This document shows, one piece after another, positions 37,152-48,215 of a stretch of 64,000 bases of DNA. The DNA is taken from NCBI GenBank assembly GCA_900618425.1, contig UZAN01040928.1, positions 1 through 64,000 of the forward strand, read 5' to 3'. A program made the translations under genes and the position numbers. The notes under the pieces are model-generated. The model was not told the origin of the DNA. It made no database searches and saw nothing but the letters and a program-made list of their open reading frames with translations. This stretch comes from Echinostoma caproni. Lineage: Eukaryota > Platyhelminthes > Trematoda > Plagiorchiida > Echinostomatidae. Each line of letters begins with the position of its first letter. The first letter of the stretch is position 1.

Positions 37152-37384
37152 AAAAAATATCGGAAAATTCTGAAATCAACGGATGTTGAAAGAAAACTAT
37201 TTTCTACAAATGTTGATGTTGCGAAGCTTGGTTAAGAAATGAGTAGGTGTGGGGGTTGCATGCAGCAACACATGTTGATTGGAGAAGGTATAAACGATGT
37301 GCCCCTATCGTCAAACCATTTGGCACATCTCGTACAACCTCATTGTTTCGGTATAACATGCGATACTCCTAGGAGTAAAAATCT

Positions 37385-37700
37385 GAAATCTCCTTGAGGG
37401 ATCGTTAATTCCCCACGAGTTAAATGCATTAATATGCGACGGAAATGTTTGTCATGACCGACAAAGGGCACTGGACACCTGTCCCGTCCTGTTTGGAACT
37501 CATCAGCAGTGCATACGTTTGTGTCCCTGTCAGGACTCGAACCGCGAACATTTGGGTCAGGACTTCAAACGTTTACCTCTGAGCTACGCGGTCAACGGTC
37601 ATCACCTTGTGCGAATGGCTCAATCAATTTAGAGTATCAATGTTGGATTAGCCCATTTGAATGTTCAAAGGCACCAAGCACTCTTGATAGTCTGGTAATT
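37385..37700 (-). mobile_element. tRNA-derived hammerhead SINE (copy 5, family A)
   Basis: The most complete copy. Minus strand order: leader (37600-37700), box A TAGCTCAGAGG (complement of 37576-37586), perfect box B GGTTCGAGTCC (37533-37543), CTGACAGGGACACAAACGTAT, hammerhead (37468-37512), and tail ending near GATCCCTCAAGGAG at about 37390. The two promoter boxes are those of RNA polymerase III tRNA-type genes. It sits in the loop of the foldback, so it was either captured by the inverted duplication or inserted into it. Confidence 0.85.
37468..37512 (-). ncRNA. Hammerhead ribozyme motif, GAAA lost
   Basis: The minus strand reads GCACTG-CTGATGA-GTTCCAAACAGGAC-GGGA-CAGGTGTC-CAGTGC. Stem I pairs perfectly over 6 bp, stem II GTTC/GGAC pairs with one G-U, and CTGATGA is intact. 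GAAA has become GGGA, which should abolish cleavage. The fold is otherwise the best in the window, so it defines the architecture. Confidence 0.75.
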
Positions 37701-38080
37701 TATCTATATCTCAGGAACAGAGTTCGTTTTATATGGATAAACGAAACGGTAGGCATCTATCTTTTGATTTATTTCAGGGCTTGAGAATGCAAAAAAATGT
37801 ACGTTTGAGTTAAAGTCCTCCTAGGAGTATCGCATGTTATACCGAAACAATGAGGTTGTACGAGATGTGCCAAATGGTTTGACGATAGGGGCACATCGTT
37901 TATACCTTCTCCAATCAACATGTGTTGCTGCATGCAACCCCCACACCTACTCATTTCTTAACCAAGCTTCGCAACATCAACATTTGTAGAAAATAGTTTT
38001 CTTTCAACATCCGTTGATTTCAGAATTTTCCGATATTTTTTATCTGACTCACCTACTGCGGCGTTACTACAGTTTGTGCT

Positions 38081-38164
38081 TTGAGGCTAAAGGATTACGG
38101 GTGTTGGCTAAAGGAATGTGAGTTTTGGCTAAAGCTCTTCGGGTTTTGGCTAAAACTTGATGGG
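38081..38164 (+). repeat. 21-bp tandem subrepeat, four units
   Basis: Exact 21-bp period: units begin at 38081, 38102, 38123 and 38144, each containing GGCTAAA at the same offset (TTGAGGCTAAAGG..., TGTTGGCTAAAGG..., TTTTGGCTAAAGC..., TTTTGGCTAAAAC...). They form the right tip of the foldback. Confidence 0.9.
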
Positions 38165-39151
38165 AAAGGGTGCAGTATCTAAATGACACAAAACACAAAA
38201 GAAACAGTAATGTCTCACTTTAAAATCGGTTCCAAACAGATCCATTATCAGGTGGGTCCATTTAAGAAGTGTTCCTTACGTGATCACAAGGTTACTACTT
38301 ACTCATCGAGTTTATCATGTTTGAAAAAGTAGCTACGGTGATCTCAGATCACAGATTCATTCCTGTTCACACCGATTTCAGTTCTGGCAAATGAATAAAC
38401 AATCCGGTGAAAACAGAACGTGATATGCGTCACACTACCCTTCCGTGTGGATCCGTAAATGTGCCGATGACTTATCGGTGGGTCGGTCGATCGACAGCAA
38501 GCCTAACGTAACTGATGACTACTCCCATATGATTCGTCACAAAAATTCAGTGCCTGTTATTATTCACCTCGCCTTTTAATTAACACCATTGGGTGTATCA
38601 TTGAGTATTGTTAGCGAAGTCTGCTACTATCGCTCACATCGAATCGATTGCCTGCTGAAGTTTTAGGTTTTGAACGAACGTGTATCAATTGTGCACACAC
38701 GGAGCATTGACTTGAAGATTTACCTTGTCTCGAGGCTCTACAGTCACTGCGTAAACCACACGAAAATAACGGCTCGTGTCGGCCAAGATTTCTGGTTGAT
38801 ACTCTGAAGCACGCTTATCTGGGTTTAGGCAGCCAATATTTGCGTAAATATGAACCCTTATTGACTTCTAACCGGTTTGGCGAAGTAAGTTCAAGGTTTT
38901 CCAGTGACAATGAAAATACACTGAAAGTCATCTCTTGATCCTTGAAATCCCAATGGTCAGAAATGTTTTATATTGATACATTTATCTTAGAATCACATAC
39001 AGTACATATGTAGTCCACGGAAATTTGGCTTGCAGCTCGGGCAGTGGATATTAAAAAACACAAGCCTCGAAAAAACATTGCATTGCTTCTCTGTTAGTAC
39101 CACGAAAGCGATCAAATGCTTCTAGGGCATTTTGTTTTCATTCATCTACTA

Positions 39152-39182
<31 letters not shown>

Positions 39183-39249
39183 AACGTAAAATCGCGCACG
39201 ATTCCAGAAAACAATATTTTGTCATTGCTGGGGGTAGTTAACTACACAT
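38165..39249. other. Intergenic sequence with a TA microsatellite
   Basis: No gene recognised. A (TA)13 tract is at 39157-39182. Confidence 0.4.
39157..39182. repeat. (TA)13 microsatellite
   Basis: 26 bp of uninterrupted TA. A similar tract borders the gap at 56623. Confidence 0.95.
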
Positions 39250-39340
39250 GACTTTTGTTCCACTATTTCTTCTCGAACCCAACTTTTGGGTTGGTAGCGT
39301 AAGCCGACACCTCTGAGCTGCGCGGTAAAGAACCTTATGC
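39250..39340 (-). mobile_element. tRNA-like SINE head, no ribozyme left
   Basis: The minus strand reads TTACCGCGCAGCTCAGAGGTG (box A, complement of about 39308-39327), then GGGTTCGAGA (box B, complement of 39271-39280). The head resembles family A (ACCGCGTAGCTCAGAGG). Past box B I find no CTGATGA or GAAA, so the copy is truncated or diverged. Confidence 0.55.
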
Positions 39341-42300
39341 CAAAGAATACAATAATTCAGAGCGTTACAGTTCACTTACTCTATTCGATTCCATAGACAC
39401 AAGGTGTCCTGTTTCGAATGGGGGTAACAACCGCGTTGGTAGTTTGTTTAGTTGCTCATCCGCTCAAGGTAGTGGTGTTAGGAACGCATATGCATATTTA
39501 CATAGTCTTCAGTTCCAACGTGATAATCTGTAATAAGTATTGAATACCTACGGCTAACATTATTACGATTCAGTCCGCAGCTTTTGATAATATTTTTAAC
39601 TTCTATCATATAGAGGGACGCTTCTGGAAAGCTCTGTCAGGTCTGCGATTAACGTCTATTGCACGAACTGAATCAAACTATCCTAGCTTTTACTGAACTC
39701 ATAGAAAAGTAAGCTGGTGATAGAGTGAAGTAATACGTGCGTCCGGATCCCGAGGCGCTTTATTCATGAGCTCGAAAAAATCCCCTTTAGCTGCGTGTCC
39801 TAACTTTTGTTTCACAGCTTCAGGTGAATGTAGAATGGCATGGCCAAAAAAACAGTAGAACCTATTCCGTATAGATTTGACAAATTGCCTAGCAACTGCG
39901 CTCCCCTGACAGATTATTCTCAAAATAAGGAATGCGCATACTGTGCAGCATTAATTCACGCACTCATCAGCGTCAAAACACGAACCAGAAAACCCTAAAA
40001 TAACTGTTTTTTTCGCCGTAATGTATTACGTAGACGTTCTAACCAAATTAAATTGTGCGTAGGAAGCTTTCATAAGTAAAGTAACGGGCTCTACGGAGAG
40101 AAAGTTCTCCCTTGTCAAGTGAGTACCAGCTATTAAGCCTGACCAAATCTATCATACGACGGTGGTTTGGAGGTTTTTGAGGTCCGAAATCCAAACGAAT
40201 CGAAACGATATACACGAGTGTGACCACGACACGTTATCGCTCGACCACATCAGCTATGGCACTTTAAGTATTTTTGATACGAAAGAATGCTTACGTTTTA
40301 CTGAAGAACAGTACGCTATGGCGGTTTCGCAGTTTACTCCTTACAAATTACCTGCACAGCTGGTTTTGTAGATAGTTCTAGCGTCAATGCTTAGCAAGAG
40401 GGTGAGATTTCGCTGCACAAAGCCATCTGCATAAAATGTTTTTTTGCCCCTCAAAACATTATAGAGACATGAAAACATATTGAAACAACAATTTTAAATT
40501 TTGTTAAAATCACCAACAGTCACGATTAGATAAAGTATTTGTGAGGATATGAAATGTTTCTAGAAATCTGGAAGAAAGGGTACTAAGAAACGTAGACAGG
40601 CTTACGAGGCTTTAACGTGATGATGAAGATATATGTATGATAAACTATAACTTTTGCAATTCCAGTTGTCCCAATATCATTTCAAGATGCCCAGGTATCA
40701 TTTTAAGCTGTCTCCTTGACCTCATCGACGCTGACAAGCCTCCCAGCGATGTCTGGATGACCACTATGTAGTAAAGATTCCTGTACCTCCCGCTGAAGCG
40801 CGGGGGACGATTGTGAGACGTGCCTTGGTCACACATGCCGCACATGCTATGACATAAATATTGGTTATTTATCCTGCAAGTACGCGTACGCTTCTCTGTG
40901 TGTGTGTGTTTGTCCCCCTCGCTGATACCAGTGAATCAGGCGCGATCAACGCTTGAACCATTGCTTACCTCTGTAGCATGAGGCTTCAATGGAGTTCATA
41001 AGCCCCACCTTAAGCGGTCGCATCTGGGAAATAATCGGTCATGCTCGATCGATATACGCATCAGTCTCGATCAGCTTCACATTCAGTTTGTTCCAGACTT
41101 TCAGGTATGCAATAACACCACGGAACAAGCACCTTCAAGTATTGTACAATCCAAATTACCATTTTGGCCATATATCAGGAACGGAATGAGATATCTCTAT
41201 CACATCAATTGCAATAGAAATAACGTAACGAGAGCTGTCGGAACATACCACAAATTTCATAAAAGTTACGGAATTTAATAAGAAGATACAAGTTAAAAAA
41301 TTGAAAATTTTCCGAAATGCACTTTTCTGAATATAGGCTCCGAATTCGATAATCTTTATCGCTGAAATCACGTGGTCTTATTTCAACACTTCCATCACAC
41401 GAAGCAAACTGGGTGAATTAAGGGTAATATATGGAATTCACAAGTATTAAGTGCAAACTGACTTCAAACAATCGTATTGCCATTGTCGTATTTCTTGATT
41501 CAGTTTCACGAAAGGAACACCACCATGGTCGTTCTTAAAATAGTGATCACCGAAGCCCATCACCAATCATAATTGCGAAAGTGTTCGATAACTTAGCAAG
41601 TATTAGTAGATCAGAACATCTTTTCGACCAAATGTAAATCAGCGTCACAATCCGCTACTTCACGGGTTTCCATCTATTGCGTCGATCTTCACCGCACGAC
41701 TTCCATGATAGACAACGGTAATTTGTTTTTTTCTCCTTGGTGTTTTTCCAAAAACGCAGAGGGAGTTCAAACAAGAACCTGTTAGAAACTCCAAAAATTC
41801 TTAAGCACTTTCAAAGTGTGCGTAACACTGTTTCCACAACGTTGAAGTTTTCTTCGAGAACCAAGGTTTGTATCGTTCAAGTTTGATGTGGCTCAGTTAC
41901 ATCAGCTAATTTTTTTTCTGTATCGATAAGTAAACAGAGAAGGGAGTTTGTGGAAAGAAACTACTTGACTGTACATTTTGTTTACCTCATCTTTCTTCCT
42001 GTTGCCTACAGATTGTGAGCATCGCTTCGCATTAAACTGAACAAAGTGGGAAGACAGGGTACTCTTAGTTGCTGCGTATTTTTTCTTGTCCCTCATAATG
42101 TGGAGACCAGTTTTAAGGCACATCTTTCCCAGAACGTTCACTTTTACCTCATTCTATTCGGGCGTTAGAAAAATTCAATTGAACTCGACACGCTCAAACC
42201 TTATCCGCTTTTCTCAGTCATTGCGTAAAGTTTTTATGTATCCTAGTTACGTTTGTTTCTGCCTATTACATTTTTAATGTTAGATTTTGAATTTTTGTCT

Positions 42301-45300
42301 CCTTGAATTCCTGAATTTAGCGCAACGTTCACGTAATCAACGTTTGTGAATTTAAATGAACCAATAGTTAAATCTGATGAGATGATGAGCGACGATGTTT
42401 CACCAACAGTCAAGTTAATTGAATAGCAAAAGAATAACAAATCAGCGATGTCTAATAACTAGCCTGGGTGTCTTACAAATCGCCACACTACGCGAAGAAA
42501 GTTTTAAATGCATAAAGTCAAATGAGTTTGAATGGAAATTGAATGAAATCTAATGGGTCAGCTAGTGGCGCAAGCAGAAAGTCAGCACTCCATATACGTA
42601 CAGTTATTTTTAATATATTACACATTTTCTATTATTTAACACTTGTTTACACTGTAGCTTGATGTAGATTTATAATCATCATCGATTGACCAGGGCATGG
42701 ATCGGCATAACAGCACAATTTTGGATTGAGAAATGCTAGGAGCGACCGGGGATATGTATCAACTTTTGCGCACAGCTCGTGCAAGGTTTAGCCTACGGTT
42801 TGCTGGTACATTAAACAATACAAGCTGGAGAATAATTTGGGCAGATGATGTTTCACAACATAACATTTGAAAAAAATATTCTTGATGAGATGACTCTTTT
42901 TCTGTCTGACTACCTGGTTTATTATTGATTTAATGTCTCAGAGAGTATGCTTTACGAGAACTTCGTATTCTCATACGATTTCATAGTTCCAAGCGAACGG
43001 TACCAACGCACACTTGTAGGTAAAGGCACACACACACCCTACAGACCCACAAACTTTGTTAATCCGATTCACATTCGACGCAAGCTCATCGAGTTTTCCG
43101 TTCGCAAATTCGGCTGACCGGTGTTTGGTTCGTGTTATGATTTGTCTGGAAGAGCTTGTCCTCCGTTAGGCTTAACCTGTCGTCTGACCTTGTGTCAGAC
43201 GAGCCTGACGCGGCAGTCATTCAGTCAGTCAGTCAGCTTCACCACTGTTGTCCCCACCAGCACCGTCATCATTGTGTTGGTGGTGTCCAACGACCTGCGC
43301 ACAGTCCAAGTGGAACAGAACCGAACCCACTACCAACTGGTGTATTGGACTACTTGATTGATGCGTCATCCTCTTATGCATGCCATCACCTGTTGCTGGC
43401 CTCGTAGTTATTGCTGTAGTCATGCTGCACCATGTCTGAGTGTATTCTTTTGCTTGACAGATGGACAACTGAGAAAGCGATTGTTCATTACTTGTTTGGT
43501 GTTTGATAGTGATACAGCTGCCACGTAAGATAAACATAGTCGTTTTACCTAGAATGAGACATGGAAACGTGTAGCGCTGATTTTGTGAAAATATCTTATG
43601 CATTGCATATGCCTAAAGCTACTATAGATAGTAGGGAGCAGGAGGGCAGAGGGAGTGTAAGACGATGGTCAGAACAAACCAAGTGACATTGATACTGTAG
43701 AGCAACCACGTGATTGTGCGAACGAACTAACGGATTAAACATATTCAGGTGACGTTTGTAATCTTTGCAAAAACGGATACAAATGCCAAGTGAGTGAATC
43801 TGACGCGGGGTGGGAAAGGAACTTTGCTGATATTCGCGCGTGCTTTATATGAAGGTAGATCAGTCGGCTTCCGAATAGTACGCCGCAAACAATCAATGCG
43901 GTATTTAGTCTCAACGGTATTTACTGGAGCGATCCAAATATAGAAAAATGAGGTAATGCAACGAACGTCGGAATCTCATTCATGGGTGACTGAATCCGAA
44001 TGCTACTCCAGTGGAACGAAACCACAAATGGTGATCTAGATGACAGGGTGACATTTGCTCTTTGCACTGGATTCGAAACATGCTGCATCTGAAAGGAGTT
44101 ATTTTACTGCCTTTGTAAAACTTGGTAACAGGATACCATTCAGATGAAACGGGAAAGCGAGAGAGAGAACGTTGCACGTGAAAAACGCAAAACAGTGAAG
44201 CTAATCTGAAAGTTGGAATCGGTGGGTTCTGCTATGTCACCGTGCCATGTATTAGTCATCTCATTTAAGAATCCATGCAGTTGAGCGCTCACTTTTCAGT
44301 TTTAAGTTGGAGTCTTTTCAAATTCTGAAGTAGTGGGATCCAAACAAACTATAGTCAATTCAACGAAGGGGATGCATGATTGGTCCGAGCTATAAAATGT
44401 ACTGTGCAAGGTGATCTGCCTTACCATGGATATTAGAATTCGCAGGATGCCGAGATACCGGCTAAAAACTGGTAACTCAACAACTGATTACGTCAACCGA
44501 ATAAAAAAGTTAAGCGATTTTGGCAGTTTTGAGTCGTACTATTAAAAAATGTCTCTCTAATGATCGGAATCTATAAACAGAGCTTAAGAGTTTCGGTTTA
44601 GGTTGCCTTCTTCCTCGTGGAACTCACACTACATCTTTTTTTGTTTTTGCCGGTTAGCGTATCATCATAGAAGACTTTCAGTCTATAAAAGAGGGCCACT
44701 AGTAGTTGCTTAGCTTGAATTGCAACAGAAGAAATAACGCTCTTGATCCAATTTCGTTGTTCGAATACTGAAGTTGTTAATTGAGATGATAAACGCGAAT
44801 GGCACAAGTGAGATTTTAGATGCTACTGTCCTGCGCAGTTCAACAATATTAGACAATGTATGATCGATTATCACTATATGCAGGTGCATTCACGTATCTA
44901 TAGTGCAATGTTGTCAGTGTCGATACTCCAAGGTTGGGTAGATTTCAATCTTAACAATAAGACACCAAAATGGATCACTTCAGTTTAAAGGGCGGTAAAA
45001 TATAATATAATAATAAGATTTGTGACAAAAGTATACCATAATTACGAGGAATGGCAGTATTTATGTTTACCGAACGACTCTATTATGTGGCGATCTAGGC
45101 CCTTGATAAGGATTTCGTATTCGACACAGAAAAAAAACGCTAATTATTAGTGCAGTGTATCATGAGTGTGTGAGTGTAGGTAAGCCACCTAAGCCATACA
45201 TTTGTAAGTTCAGAAAAACCATTTCAGTTGTTTGAACAAACAGCCCCAAATATGTGCATGCTATCACCGTAAATCTCTGGAAGAGAGTTAAGTGACCGTC

Positions 45301-45379
45301 TTTGGTTTATCGCTCCTTAAGGCACTTCAACTTCTAAAGCTTAACAAACATTGCTTATGGAAATATTTATGATGGCCGA
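39341..45379. other. Intergenic sequence, no gene called
   Basis: A 69-codon + frame at 40162-40371 has a mixed, non-hydrophobic composition but no splice support. A GT run is at about 40896-40910. A GC-richer patch at about 43100-43430 includes a CAGT tetranucleotide run (near 43218-43235) and frames on both strands, and is probably repeat-derived. Confidence 0.3.
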
Positions 45380-45640
45380 CGAAGGGTAATGGACGGTCGT
45401 TTTGTCCTGTTTGTTACTCGTCAGTAGTACGTGCATTTTGTATCACCGTCAAAACACGAACCGCGAATCTTCGGATTAGGAGTGAAAATCTTTGTCTCTG
45501 AGCTACAAGGCCGACGGTCATCAATTTGTGTGAACGTTACAATCAATTTGGAGGATCATTTTTGGATTAGCCCATTCGATTGTTCACATGCACAAGGCAC
45601 TATGGATATGGTCTTGGGTCTTTGGGGTCTCGGTCGAAGA
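45380..45640 (-). mobile_element. tRNA-derived hammerhead SINE (copy 6, family A)
   Basis: Minus strand. The leader (with CCCCAAAGACCCAAGACC) is at about 45560-45640. Box A GTAGCTCAGAGA is the complement of 45495-45506, box B is decayed (GCGGTTCGTGTTTT), and the hammerhead is at 45386-45430. A tail matching the 37.5 kb copy continues to about 45310 (CCGACGAAGGG, GGAAATATTTATGATGG on the + strand). It is more diverged than copies 4 and 5. Confidence 0.75.
45386..45430 (-). ncRNA. Hammerhead ribozyme remnant
   Basis: The minus strand keeps CTGACGA (valid, since position 7 is free) and GTC. GAAA reads AAAA, stem II is disrupted (GTAAC against GGAC), and stem I pairs only in part. Predicted inactive. 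Confidence 0.65.
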
Positions 45641-48019
45641 AGAAGATTCACTCGCTGCATGTGTTCAATAAAAAATAATTGGTTGATGTGTTCGGCGTTT
45701 CCATGTTAGTCACTTTCATAACAGTGATGACATGTTTGCAATTGTTATCTATGTAAAAATCAGTCTTTCTGTCCACAAAAGGTCACTGTTATGAAGATCT
45801 GTAAAGGTAGGAAGATTTGTCAGTTTCTGTAACCTTCGTTCTGCACGGAGCTGAATAGTGAGAAGAACTATTTATTCACCACATACCGTTTGAGAGTCAT
45901 CCGTTCTTTGTCAAAAAACAAATTTAAGAGACACGAATACATCGCCAGTGATACAGATAAACAATTCACGAAATAAACTCCATATTGTTATCAGAACCGA
46001 GATCATGTTTCTCGTTAGGTCAATCCCCAACCAACACGATCGGTTTTATGTTACTTAGTTGCGAGTAAGTGCCTGGTCCTTTTTTAAAAGACGACTGTGT
46101 TGAGCTTGAAACGGTCCCATTACATCCGTGCATTCTCTCTCTTAGTTGCTGGTCTTTCACCAGTTTAGATAGATGGCTTACATTCTGACTACTATTAGTG
46201 AAAGCATAAATACACTTGAATTTACATATTAAACTATAGCAGGTCACCTTGATTAGTTTATTCTACTTTGGAAAGCGAACTATTTGGGATACACGTCTGA
46301 GCTTCTTTGATTTTTGGAGGATCAGATAGTTAGAAGTGCCCAAACGATATGTATCTACAAGTAATCGAGATCAGTCCTGAGTGCATTGACTTTAAAGGTA
46401 AGTGCGATGCTCGGATGACAAAAACGTACATGTTTTGAAAACAAACTATTTTCCTTCACTATGCGACATATGTGTTTGGTTCTTCTTTGATATATCTCAA
46501 ACAAGATGAAGCAACTTCAGTTCATAAGCAGAAATGGACGAGTTAGATGACACCTTCGGCAATGAAGCTTAACAGGAGCAATTGAGTGATATATTGATGA
46601 TTCATACTTTTCAGGACTTATTACTTGATAAAGATACGTCATCAAAATGAACCTGTAATTCCCAGATAGAGTTTTCAATTGTACTTTGCTTAAACTGTGT
46701 GTTGATAGGTCTGAGTTCATTGACAGCTTTGCCATAGTTCGACTGAGTTCACCTGTTGAAGACCTATCAATGCATTGTGTTGCATTGTAAACAATGAATT
46801 GTGCTGGTATCTTTGTCTAAATTTCAGTCTGGGATCAAACTGGTATTCGCCAATGAGTTCGGAATACTAACCTGTGCGATTTAGGTAGAAAGACCCCAAC
46901 ACTATGGAAGATGAGTGCAATGCTTAGTTAGTAGTAGAAAGAGAACGTTAAAAGACAAACACGCAGATTCAAAAAAGGTTCAATATTTGTTTAGCTATCA
47001 GCTAGATTTATTGTCTTTCTGTTCAGTTCTCATGATCAACTTGTTATGCTTTGTAACACTAGAGACTGAAGCGATACCAATCCAATGGTAAAGTGAAATC
47101 AGGTTGGTACTGATGCATCTATCATCCACAATAAATCCGCCGTTAAACGGCGTTTTCATCTCGGTCAACTTTGAATTTCTCTTCCGGTTCCTTCGAGTGT
47201 GACCAACACATCAGGTTCATCAATAGCTAAAGTACATTGTTCATCTTCTTCTGTGTATTCCGTGTAATGTTTATCTCGGATGCCTAGCCAGTGATCAACA
47301 GATGTGTGTTTTTGTCGAATTTGTAATGCAAATCACTCGGTTGGATGTTGTTTTCGAGACCCGGAATAGGCTGTCCAGTACTGTACATTGTGCTACTTGA
47401 CAGAGATCACAACGACCCACGTTTGCAAATGTCCAGCTGCATCATAAATTTGTGCAGTGGACCAGTGCTAAATCCGTTGAACCAAATGGGAGCAAAACCT
47501 GTGTGCATGTTTAGGAAAGCGACTGAAACTGCGTACTTGAGAGTAAATTATTCTCAGCACAACTGATGTCACTGACTGTAAAATAATAAAATAGTCCGCT
47601 CGGTTGAGATTTTCAAGTCTCTAAAATTTCACAAACCAATTTACCCTTAAGATTCGTAGTGAGGATTGCCATATGTGCGAGTTAAATCCACAGAGTATTT
47701 GTGACTGCCCTCAGTATGCTACTGAAATCATTTCACTATTTCACTTATGCTTTTGTTCACAGTTCATACGACATCAACCGGGTTCCTGTGAAGGTTCACC
47801 GTTTATGGTAAATAACACAGAATGAGCAGAAACGGTCGATGCTTTCTTCGTCCACACTTTCTTGCATATATTTAATTTAGGTGTTGCTTCCGAAAATGCC
47901 ACGACAACAGCCTTTTCAGAGTGTTCTTTGAGATTGGTGAACGTGAAATCATCTGAGTTTGGAATGGAGGGACTGACAGGGAGTTCAGCTATTATATATT
48001 TGATGTAAGAATGCTGGAT
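45641..48019. other. Intergenic sequence, nothing clear
   Basis: Frames at 46020-46247 (minus) and 47345-47566 (plus) have no recognisable motif. No repeat beyond those listed was seen. Confidence 0.3.
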
Positions 48020-48215
48020 AATTGGGCTGGATATAATCGTGAATTCCATCGTGTACAGACCAAATAATGCGTGACCTGAGAAGCTAGGAGGCATTGAGTT
48101 TGTTGGGTCTCAACAGCATTTAGCGAATCTATCGACCAAACTGGAGATGGAACACGGAAAAACACAGACAGAACGCAAGCAAACCACCCATTCGATCACC
48201 GAGCGGCTGATCGGA
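48020..48215 (-). mobile_element. Decayed hammerhead SINE (copy 7, family B)
   Basis: Minus strand. The head is like that at 17.7 kb (CGAATGGGTGG...TGCGTTCTG...CCATCTCCAGTTTGGTCGAT). Then comes GCTGTTGAGACCCAACA (complement of about 48101-48117), where CTGATGAGACCCAATCA is expected. The GAAA and cleavage-site block is deleted. The tail ATGCCTCCTAGCTTCTCAGG and beyond matches the 21.0 kb tail down to about 48020. Confidence 0.65.

Larger units (their letters stand above)
36817..38164. repeat. 1.35-kb foldback element enclosing a SINE
   Basis: The inner arms 37152-37375 and 37818-38041 are perfectly complementary over 224 bp. The outer arms 36817-36911 and 38049-38164 match less well and end in 21-bp tandem units built on TTTTGGCTAAA: three units at 36817-36879, four at 38081-38164. 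The loop 37376-37817 holds hammerhead SINE copy 5. An assembly gap interrupts the left arm. No transposase frame is present, so it would be non-autonomous. A recent local inverted duplication is the alternative. Confidence 0.9.

Noticed and set aside
42374..42381. CTGATGAG, possible hammerhead core
   Set aside because: No GAAA and no pairing stem II follow.
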